A DNA stretch of 7,934 bases from the NCBI GenBank assembly GCA_002395605.1, contig DGXO01000022.1, positions 1 to 7,934 of the forward strand, given 5' to 3'. Every line of letters begins with the position of its first letter. Positions within the stretch are counted from its first letter, which is position 1. Positions 1 through 5,581 of the stretch are shown in pieces. Source of the DNA: Bacteroidales bacterium UBA4230. Lineage in GTDB: Bacteria > Bacteroidota > Bacteroidia > Bacteroidales > UBA932. The notes beneath the pieces were generated by a model. That model had not been told where the DNA came from. It saw nothing but the letters and a program-made list of their open reading frames with translations, and did no database searches. The translations under genes were made by a program, and so were the position numbers.

Positions 1-902
1 GTGTTTGCCGCATTCACTATGGTCTGGGTGGAGCGGTAGTTGTTCACCAGACGGAAGATGCGCGCGCCCGGGAAATCCTTCTGGAAATTGAGGATATTCT
101 GGATCTGGGCGCCGCGGAAGCCGTAGATGGACTGGGAGTCGTCTCCCACCACGCAGATATTCTTGTGTCCGGCTGCCAGTTTTTTTAATATAAGGTACTG
201 GGCCATGTTGGTGTCCTGGTACTCATCTACCAGGATGTGGTCAAAGCGGCCGGAAATGTCCTGAAGAGCCTCAGGGATATTCCTGAGGAGGATATTGGTG
301 TAGAGGAGGATGTCGTCGAAGTCCATTACGCCGGATTGCTTGCAAAGCTGGCAGTAGGCAGCGTAAATGCGGTAAATCTCCGGCTTCTTGTGGTGGACGT
401 CTTCTTCTTTGTATCCCCCGGAGCCATTTGCGTAAGGGGTTGGCGTCACAAGGTCGTTTTTGGCCTTGGATATGCGTGAGAGGACTTCGCGGGGCTTGTA
501 AACCTTGTCGTCAAGCTGAAGGTTCTTGATGCAGGTTTTCACCGCGCTCACGGAATCTGTCTGGTCATAGATGGTGAAAGAGGCCGGAAAGCCGATTTTT
601 TCGGCATAATCCCTGAGGAACCTTATGAAAACGGAGTGGAAGGTGCCCATCCATAAGCGGCGGGCCTTCCTTTCACCTACCATGAGGCCTATCCTCTCCT
701 TCATCTCCCCGGCCGCCTTTTTAGTAAAGGTAAGGGCCAGGATGCGCTCAGGAGCCACCCCATTCTCTATAAGATATGCAATTCGGGAAGTTAATACCCG
801 GGTTTTTCCAGACCCCGCTCCCGCTACTATGAGCATGGGACCGCCAGTGCACTGGACGGCATTTTTCTGCTCATTGTTCAATTCCTTCAATACTTCACTC
901 AT
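1..902 (-). CDS. UvrD/PcrA-type superfamily 1 DNA helicase, N-terminal 300 residues (partial)
   Basis: ATP-dependent 3'-5' DNA helicase of the UvrD/PcrA/Rep group, acting in the cytoplasm in DNA repair and removal of blocked replication or recombination intermediates. Reading back from ATG at 902, the SF1A motifs appear in order: Q-motif LNNEQKNAV (residues 8-16), Walker A AGAGSGKT (27-34), motif Ia LTFTKKAAGEMKERI (57-71), motif Ib GTFHS (86-90), Walker B/DEYQ box VDEYQD (225-230), motif III GDDSQSIYGFRGA (from about 254) and motif IV NYRST (ending near 292). The frame is open to the left edge, so motifs V and VI and the C-terminal 2A/2B parts are outside the window; family members are usually 700-800 residues. 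The start fits the family because the Q-motif begins a few residues later. It is transcribed divergently from nqrA. UvrD, PcrA and Rep cannot be separated from this part, so no symbol is given. Confidence 0.95.
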   Translation of the reverse strand, partial: MSEVLKELNNEQKNAVQCTGGPMLIVAGAGSGKTRVLTSRIAYLIENGVAPERILALTFTKKAAGEMKERIGLMVGERKARRLWMGTFHSVFIRFLRDYAEKIGFPASFTIYDQTDSVSAVKTCIKNLQLDDKVYKPREVLSRISKAKNDLVTPTPYANGSGGYKEEDVHHKKPEIYRIYAAYCQLCKQSGVMDFDDILLYTNILLRNIPEALQDISGRFDHILVDEYQDTNMAQYLILKKLAAGHKNICVVGDDSQSIYGFRGAQIQNILNFQKDFPGARIFRLVNNYRSTQTIVNAAN

Positions 903-921
903 ATCGTCCCAAAATATTACG

Positions 922-929
922 CGAAATTA
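922..929 (-). promoter_or_regulatory. Candidate Bacteroidota -7 box for the helicase gene
   Basis: On the minus strand this reads TAATTTCG, one base away from the Bacteroidota sigma-ABfr -7 consensus TAnnTTTG. It would put transcription start near 915 and leave a leader of about a dozen bases before the ATG at 902. No clear -33 TTTG element is visible upstream. Inferred by motif and position only. Confidence 0.35.
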
Positions 930-943
930 ACGAAAAAATTCGT
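930..943. repeat. Small inverted repeat between the divergent -7-like boxes
   Basis: ACGAA-AAAA-TTCGT, 5-base arms around four A's, lies exactly between the two back-to-back -7-like boxes. The boxes themselves, CGAAATTA (922-929) and TAACTTCG (943-950), are inverted copies matching at 7 of 8 positions, so 922-950 is a 29-base quasi-palindrome. It could be an operator controlling both directions, or simply the result of two opposed promoters with an A-tract spacer. Confidence 0.35.
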
Positions 944-950
944 AACTTCG
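943..950 (+). promoter_or_regulatory. Candidate -7 box for the nqr operon
   Basis: TAACTTCG is one base from the Bacteroidota consensus TAnnTTTG and is followed about 7 bases later by a plausible start site near 957. That leaves about 30 bases before the preferred nqrA start at 989, but only about 11 before the ATG at 968. A weaker alternative, TATTTTAG, lies at 956-963 and would place the start of transcription beyond 968. No convincing -33 element is visible. Confidence 0.4.
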
Positions 951-988
951 CACGTTATTTTAGCTAGATGCACAAAACCTTATCAATA

Positions 989-2323
989 ATGTCAAACAAT
1001 CTCGCTTTGAAAAAGGGCCTGAACGTTCCCCTAAGTGGTGAAGCGGCCCTTGAGGTCATTAAGAAAGTGAGTCCGGACATTGTTGCCGTCAAGCCTACAG
1101 ACTTCAAAGGTTTCCTTCCAAGGCTTCTTGTGAAGGAAGGTGACGCGGTACTTGCCGGTTCTCCTCTCATGGCCCACAAAAACAACCCCGAGATCCTTCT
1201 CACCTCGCCCGTCAGCGGCACCGTTGAGAGCATCGTCAGGGGTGAAAAGAGAAAATTGCTTGCGGTTCTGGTAAAGGCCGGCTCTAAGCAGGAAGCCGTA
1301 GATTTCGGCACAAAAGTTCCTTCCACAGACCAGGAGGTCAGGGAACTTCTCCTGAAGAGCGGTCTCTGGGGTTCCCTTGTTCAGCGCCCTTACGGCGTAA
1401 TGGCAGCCACGGATTCCACGCCCAAGGCTATTTTCGTATCGTCATTCAGCACGGCTCCGCTTGCACCCAATGAGGACTTTGTCCTTGGAGAGTCCCTCCA
1501 GGATATCCAGGCCGGTGTAAACGCCCTTTCAAGGATTGCGCCCGTACACGTTTCCATCCGCGGTGAAAAGGCCTCCTCAACGCCTTTCCACAAACTGGAA
1601 AACGCCGTAATCCATGAGGTTACCGGTCCCCATCCGGCCGGAAACGTAGGCGTACAAATAAGCCACATCTCCCCCATCATGAAGGGTGAGATTGTCTGGA
1701 CCGTATCCCTTCTGCACCTTGCAGCCATCGGCCATGTGATCAACACCGGCAAGCTGGACCTTACCCGCAAGGTGGCCATTACCGGTCCCGCCGCAAACAA
1801 AACCGCTTATGTAAGCTGCCTCCCCGGCACTCCCGTAAGTGAAATCGCAACCATCGCCCCGGATGTACGCGTAATCGGCGGAGACGCCCTTACCGGAGAA
1901 AACCTTGGCAAGGACGGTTACCTTGGCTTCTTCCAGAACCAGCTCACCATCCTCTCTGAGGGCTATGAGCGTGAATGGTTCGGCTGGGCAAAGCCCTTCC
2001 GTCCCAAGGTCCACTCCTCTTCATGGTGCTACTTCTCATGGCTCACCCCCGGCAAGAAGTACGCTATGGACACCAACCTTCACGGCGGTCCCCGCGCGTT
2101 TGTCGAGACTAAGTGCTTTGAGGACGTAACCCCCATGGACATCTTCCCCATCTACCTCATCAAGGCCTGCCTTGCCGGTAACATCGAGAAGATGGAGCAG
2201 TTCGGCATCTATGAGGTTCTCCCCGAAGACCTTGCGCTCTGCGACTACGTAGACCCTTCCAAGAACGAAATCCAGGACATTATCCAAAAGGGTATAGACC
2301 TGATGATCAAAGAAATGGCATAA
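989..2323 (+). CDS. nqrA: NqrA, Na+-translocating NADH:quinone oxidoreductase subunit A
   Basis: Cytosol-facing peripheral subunit of the Na+-NQR complex, associated with the quinone-binding end and carrying no covalent cofactor in the family. From ATG 989 the protein is 444 residues, close to the roughly 446 usual for NqrA. The N-terminus MSNNLALKKGLNVPLSG lines up with the family opening KKGLxxPLxG. Further landmarks are GLWGSLVQRPYG, the GPHPAGNVG block, the INTGKLDLTRKVAITGP block, and a C-terminal region with DTNLHGGPRAFVET, PMDIFP and LALCDYVDPSK. An in-frame ATG at 968 would add MHKTLSI. I prefer 989 because it matches family length and sits better behind the candidate promoter. First gene of the operon; nqrB follows after three bases. 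No Shine-Dalgarno sequence is visible. Many homologues carry a second Cys where this one has Asp in DYVDPSK. Confidence 0.96.
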   Translation: MSNNLALKKGLNVPLSGEAALEVIKKVSPDIVAVKPTDFKGFLPRLLVKEGDAVLAGSPLMAHKNNPEILLTSPVSGTVESIVRGEKRKLLAVLVKAGSKQEAVDFGTKVPSTDQEVRELLLKSGLWGSLVQRPYGVMAATDSTPKAIFVSSFSTAPLAPNEDFVLGESLQDIQAGVNALSRIAPVHVSIRGEKASSTPFHKLENAVIHEVTGPHPAGNVGVQISHISPIMKGEIVWTVSLLHLAAIGHVINTGKLDLTRKVAITGPAANKTAYVSCLPGTPVSEIATIAPDVRVIGGDALTGENLGKDGYLGFFQNQLTILSEGYEREWFGWAKPFRPKVHSSSWCYFSWLTPGKKYAMDTNLHGGPRAFVETKCFEDVTPMDIFPIYLIKACLAGNIEKMEQFGIYEVLPEDLALCDYVDPSKNEIQDIIQKGIDLMIKEMA

Positions 2324-2326
2324 GCT

Positions 2327-3469
2327 ATGGCAGAAGAAATCAAACCCGGCCTTTTTGAAAAAGGCGGCAAGCTATACTGGCTTCACTCTTCCATCGACGC
2401 CTTTGACACCTTCCTCCGCGTTCCCGGCACCGTAACCTTCAAGGGCGCCCACGTGAGGGACGGCATAGACCTCAAGCGCGTCATGATTATGGTGGTGGTG
2501 GCCCTCGTTCCGGCAGCCCTCTTCGGCATGTACAACGTCGGTCTCCAGACTTCCACCCTCTACGGCCTCGGCTGGGGCTTCTGGCAGATGTTCTTCTACG
2601 GACTTCTCAGGATGCTCCCCCTGTTTGTGGTCTCCTACATCGTGGGCCTTGCAATTGAGTTTGCGAGTTCCCAGATCCGCGGAGAAGAGGTGAACGAAGG
2701 ATACCTGGTAACAGGCTTCCTCATCCCCCTCATCGTCCCCGTGGACGTTCCCCTATGGATGCTGGCCCTTGCCGTGGCATTCTCCGTCATCTTTGTGAAG
2801 GAGGTCTTCGGCGGCACCGGCATGAACATCTGGAATCCCGCCCTTGTGGCCCGTGCATTCCTGTTCTTCTCCTACCCTTCAAGCATGTCCGGTTCAAGCG
2901 TCTGGGTATCCAAAACCTGGGTATCCTCACTCAAGGACGTGGATGCAGTGAGTGCTGCAACTCCCCTCGCAATCGCCCATGACGGCGGCGTGGAGGCCCT
3001 CAGCTCACAGTACTCCTTCATGGACATGTTCTGGGGCTTCATCCCCGGCTCCACCGGTGAAACTTCCGTAGTGGCCATCCTCCTTGGAGGTCTTCTCCTT
3101 GTCTGGACAGGCGTCGCTTCCTGGAAGATCATGGTTAGCTCCATCGCCGGCGGCCTCCTGGTAGGCTGGCTTGGACAGCTTGCCGGCGCAACCACCCTCC
3201 CCTGCTACTACCAGCTGGTTATGGGCGGCTTCCTGTTCGGCTCAGTGTTCATGGCAACAGACCCTGTAACCGCAGCCCAGACAGAAGTTGGCAAGTGGAT
3301 TTACGGCTTCCTGGTTGGTGCGCTCGCAGTTGTGGTGCGCCTGTGGAACCCCGGCTACATGGAGGGCATGATGCTGGCCATCCTGTTCATGAACACCATG
3401 GCACCTCTCATTGACCACTGCGTGGTAAGCGTTCACACAAGCCGTAGGCTTAAAAATGCAAAAGCATAG
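2327..3469 (+). CDS. nqrB: NqrB, Na+-translocating NADH:quinone oxidoreductase subunit B
   Basis: Large integral-membrane subunit of Na+-NQR, which in the family holds a covalent FMN, contacts riboflavin and quinone, and forms part of the Na+ path. It has 380 residues, shorter than the roughly 415 of Vibrio. Many hydrophobic segments are visible, for example about 52-72, 84-112, 123-158, 246-264, 267-290, 296-314 and 322-362. Family blocks include NEGYLVTGFLIPLIVP (123-138), GGTGMNIWNPALVARAF (162-178), FMATDPVTA (308-316) and an APLID motif ending at D363. The flavin threonine is most likely T212 in DAVSAATPL; the attachment motif is therefore SAAT, with Ala where the S/TGAT consensus has Gly. 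The gene starts three bases after nqrA and has no recognisable Shine-Dalgarno, so translational coupling to nqrA is likely. The related RnfD is excluded by the complete Nqr gene set. Confidence 0.96.
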   Translation: MAEEIKPGLFEKGGKLYWLHSSIDAFDTFLRVPGTVTFKGAHVRDGIDLKRVMIMVVVALVPAALFGMYNVGLQTSTLYGLGWGFWQMFFYGLLRMLPLFVVSYIVGLAIEFASSQIRGEEVNEGYLVTGFLIPLIVPVDVPLWMLALAVAFSVIFVKEVFGGTGMNIWNPALVARAFLFFSYPSSMSGSSVWVSKTWVSSLKDVDAVSAATPLAIAHDGGVEALSSQYSFMDMFWGFIPGSTGETSVVAILLGGLLLVWTGVASWKIMVSSIAGGLLVGWLGQLAGATTLPCYYQLVMGGFLFGSVFMATDPVTAAQTEVGKWIYGFLVGALAVVVRLWNPGYMEGMMLAILFMNTMAPLIDHCVVSVHTSRRLKNAKA

Positions 3470-3470
3470 A

Positions 3471-3479
3471 AAAGGAGGA
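3471..3479 (+). promoter_or_regulatory. Strong Shine-Dalgarno sequence for nqrC
   Basis: AAAGGAGGA lies directly after the nqrB stop, 7 bases before the nqrC ATG at 3487, and fixes that start. Such near-perfect sites are uncommon in Bacteroidota, where most genes lack one. Confidence 0.7.
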
Positions 3480-3486
3480 TCGCCAT

Positions 3487-4323
3487 ATGAATACCAACAG
3501 TAATGTATATACAGTAGTCTACACCACAGTCATCGTTGTGGTGGTAGCAGCAATCCTCGCTTTTGTTTCCCAAAGCCTCAAATCAAGGCAGGAGGCCAAT
3601 GAAAAGGCCGAAACAATAGCCCAGATGCTTACTTCAGCCAAGTACGGCACCAAAGCCGAACTTGACAAACTCTCAAACTCCGAGAAGCTTGAGAAGTACG
3701 CTCAGGAAATCTCCGAGGCCTACACAATCGGCCTTGACGGAGAAAAGATAGAGGACCTTCCCCTTGACAAGGTGTACAGCCCCTCGGAGCTCAAACGCCA
3801 GAACTACAACATCAAGGGCGGTGCCAACAAAACCGCGGAGCCTTCGCTTCCCGTGTTCAAGTTCAAGAACGGCACGGTGGTGGTTCCCGTATACGGAGCC
3901 GGCCTGTGGGGCCCTATCTGGGGCTACATTGCCTTCGAGGGCGGCACTTCCACCATCAAGGGAGCTTACTTCGACCACGAAAGCGAAACTGCCGGCCTTG
4001 GCGCTAAAATCAAGGACGACCCTTCCTTCCAGGCCGAATTCGAAGGTGAGAGAGCAGACTTCACTTCCGCTTCAGTATTTGAAATCGTGAAGGGCGGCGC
4101 CCCCAAGGATGCCGAAGGAAAGTCCGTGGTTGACAACAAGATAGACGCCATTACCGGCGCCACCATGACTTCCCAGGGCCTTGACGCAGCCATCAACACA
4201 TGGCTGGGCGCATATTCCAAGCACCTTTCGGCAAATGTAGCCGAATGCGACGGAAAATGCTGCGAAGGCAATGAGGAAAGCCATGAGTGCCAAAAGGAAC
4301 ATAATTGTCAGGAGGAGGAATAA
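3487..4323 (+). CDS. nqrC: NqrC, Na+-translocating NADH:quinone oxidoreductase subunit C, with Cys-rich C-terminal tail
   Basis: FMN-carrying subunit of Na+-NQR that in the family passes electrons from the NqrD/E iron centre to NqrB. One N-terminal membrane helix (about 8-29) anchors a large periplasmic FMN-binding domain. Landmarks are YGAGLWGPIWGY (136-147), SETAGLGAKI (166-175) and the flavinylation motif DAITGATMTS (220-229), where T226 is the expected FMN-phosphoester threonine, transferred by an ApbE-type enzyme. The protein is 278 residues; the conserved fold seems to end near residue 245. The remaining tail has Cys at 254, 258, 259, 268 and 274, His at 266 and 272, and many Glu, ending in EEE. 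I know no function for this extension. The last codons GAG GAG GAA double as the Shine-Dalgarno of nqrD, so part of the Glu run may reflect that. The start is set by a strong Shine-Dalgarno sequence. Confidence 0.96.
   Translation: MNTNSNVYTVVYTTVIVVVVAAILAFVSQSLKSRQEANEKAETIAQMLTSAKYGTKAELDKLSNSEKLEKYAQEISEAYTIGLDGEKIEDLPLDKVYSPSELKRQNYNIKGGANKTAEPSLPVFKFKNGTVVVPVYGAGLWGPIWGYIAFEGGTSTIKGAYFDHESETAGLGAKIKDDPSFQAEFEGERADFTSASVFEIVKGGAPKDAEGKSVVDNKIDAITGATMTSQGLDAAINTWLGAYSKHLSANVAECDGKCCEGNEESHECQKEHNCQEEE
4310..4317 (+). promoter_or_regulatory. Shine-Dalgarno sequence for nqrD, inside the nqrC tail
   Basis: AGGAGGAG lies in the last codons of nqrC (Gln-Glu-Glu-Glu), about 9 bases before the nqrD ATG at 4327. 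It overlaps coding sequence and the nqrC stop follows at 4321-4323, an arrangement that favours coupled translation of the two subunits. Confidence 0.65.
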
Positions 4324-4326
4324 GAG

Positions 4327-4941
4327 ATGGACGCAAAACTTAAAGAAACCATTCTGAACCCTATTTTCAAGGGTAACCCCATTACCGTACTGGTTCTGGG
4401 CATCTGCTCTTCGCTGGCGGTCACCGTCACCATGAAGGGCGCACTGGTCATGGCTCTTTCCGTAATTGTGGTTACGGGAATCTCCAGCCTTATCCTGTCA
4501 CTCCTTCGCAAAACCATTCCCGGCCGCGTACGTATCATCGTCCAGCTGGTTGTGGTTGCCATGATGGTAATCCTCGTAGACCAGCTTCTGAAGTCCTTCG
4601 AGGCCACCTACGCCATCGACAAACAGCTGAGCGTGTACATCGGCCTTATCATCACCAACTGTATTGTGATGGGCCGAATCGAGGCTTTCGCCCTTGGCAA
4701 CAAGCCCTGGCCCAGCTTCCTTGACGGCGTTGCCAACGGAGCCGGATATGGCCTTATCCTAATCATCGTATCCTTCTTCAGGGAGCTTCTTGGAAGCGGA
4801 ACCCTCTTTGGATTCGACATCCTGAACCGCTTCGGCTACGTTCCCAACAACCTGGTTATCCTGCCGCCCTTCGCCCTCATCCTCCTGGGATGCATCGTTT
4901 GGGTGCAGCGCTCTATCCAGAAAGACCTTCAGGAAAAATAA
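4327..4941 (+). CDS. nqrD: NqrD, Na+-translocating NADH:quinone oxidoreductase subunit D
   Basis: Integral-membrane subunit of about six helices that pairs with NqrE; the two are inverted-topology relatives. In the family, two Cys from each subunit hold an iron centre in the middle of the membrane that relays electrons from NqrF to NqrC. Both are present here: C27 in LGICSSLAVT and C112 in TNCIVMGR. Other family marks are NPIFKGNP near the N-terminus, the RIEAFALGNKPWPS loop (117-130), DGVANGAGYG and FFRELLGSGTLFG. The 204-residue length is close to that of typical NqrD. The start three bases after the nqrC stop is supported by the Shine-Dalgarno in the nqrC tail. RnfE is the nearest relative, excluded by the nqrA and nqrF neighbours. 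Confidence 0.96.
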   Translation: MDAKLKETILNPIFKGNPITVLVLGICSSLAVTVTMKGALVMALSVIVVTGISSLILSLLRKTIPGRVRIIVQLVVVAMMVILVDQLLKSFEATYAIDKQLSVYIGLIITNCIVMGRIEAFALGNKPWPSFLDGVANGAGYGLILIIVSFFRELLGSGTLFGFDILNRFGYVPNNLVILPPFALILLGCIVWVQRSIQKDLQEK

Positions 4942-4953
4942 AAGTACAGCCCT

Positions 4954-5568
4954 ATGGAATACCTCAGCTTATTTGTAAAGTCCATCTTCGTGGACAACAT
5001 GATTTTCGCTTACTTCCTGGGAATGTGCTCTTTCCTGGCAGTATCCAAAAATGTCAAGACAGCCGCGGGCCTCGGCCTTGCCGTTATCTTCGTGCTGCTT
5101 GTCACCCTTCCCATCAACTACCTCCTCAACACCTACGTGCTCCAGCCCGGCGCCCTCAAGTGGATTAGCCCTGAGCTTGCAGGCGTAGACCTCAGCTTCC
5201 TGAGCTTCATCGTGTTCATTGCGGTTATAGCCGCAATTGTGCAGGTGGTGGAGATGGTGGTGGAGAAATTCTCCCCGGAACTCTACTCTTCCCTTGGTAT
5301 CTTCCTGCCCCTTATTGCAGTTAACTGCGCCATCCTTGGCGGCAGCCTGTTCATGCAGCAGAAGGACTTCCTGAACATAGGAGAGGCAACGGTTTACTCA
5401 CTTGGTTCCGGCCTTGGCTGGTTCCTTGCAATTGTTTCCCTTGCCGCCATCCGCGAAAAGATGGCCTATTCCAACGTTCCGGCAGCCCTCAAGGGCCTTG
5501 GCATCACATTCATCACCGTGGGTCTCATGGGCATCGCCTTCATGACCTTCATGGGTATAGCACTGTAG
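4954..5568 (+). CDS. nqrE: NqrE, Na+-translocating NADH:quinone oxidoreductase subunit E
   Basis: Integral-membrane partner of NqrD, supplying the other two ligands of the intramembrane iron centre: C25 in FLGMCSFLAVSK and C125 in IAVNCAILGG. The N-terminus MEYLSLFVKSIFVDNM matches the family opening closely, which fixes the start. Further marks are VQVVEMVVEKFSPELYSSLGIFLPL (start about 96) and SLAAIREKMAYSNVPAALKGLG, then a final hydrophobic helix. Length 204 residues, about six helices; family members are near 200. It begins 12 bases after the nqrD stop with no Shine-Dalgarno visible. Its TAG stop overlaps the Shine-Dalgarno of nqrF. The Rnf counterpart is RnfA, excluded by operon context. 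Confidence 0.96.
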   Translation: MEYLSLFVKSIFVDNMIFAYFLGMCSFLAVSKNVKTAAGLGLAVIFVLLVTLPINYLLNTYVLQPGALKWISPELAGVDLSFLSFIVFIAVIAAIVQVVEMVVEKFSPELYSSLGIFLPLIAVNCAILGGSLFMQQKDFLNIGEATVYSLGSGLGWFLAIVSLAAIREKMAYSNVPAALKGLGITFITVGLMGIAFMTFMGIAL

Positions 5569-5572
5569 GAGG
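5567..5572 (+). promoter_or_regulatory. Shine-Dalgarno sequence for nqrF overlapping the nqrE stop
   Basis: AGGAGG begins inside the TAG stop of nqrE (5566-5568) and lies 9 bases before the nqrF ATG at 5582. Spacing and strength are good, and the overlap suggests reinitiation from nqrE. Confidence 0.7.
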
Positions 5573-5581
5573 AACCAGGAT

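Noticed and set aside
237..930. Two plus-strand open frames (237-479 and 625-930) antisense to the helicase
   Set aside because: The minus strand here encodes clear SF1 helicase motifs; the plus-strand frames carry no recognisable protein and overlap the divergent control region.
1390..2014. Minus-strand open frames opposite nqrA
   Set aside because: Antisense shadows of a strongly conserved gene with no start signals or recognisable content.
4246..4320. Frameshift or sequencing error as the cause of the NqrC Cys-rich tail
   Set aside because: The frame is continuous, ends in TAA, and its last codons form a properly placed Shine-Dalgarno for nqrD; no other frame continues the domain.
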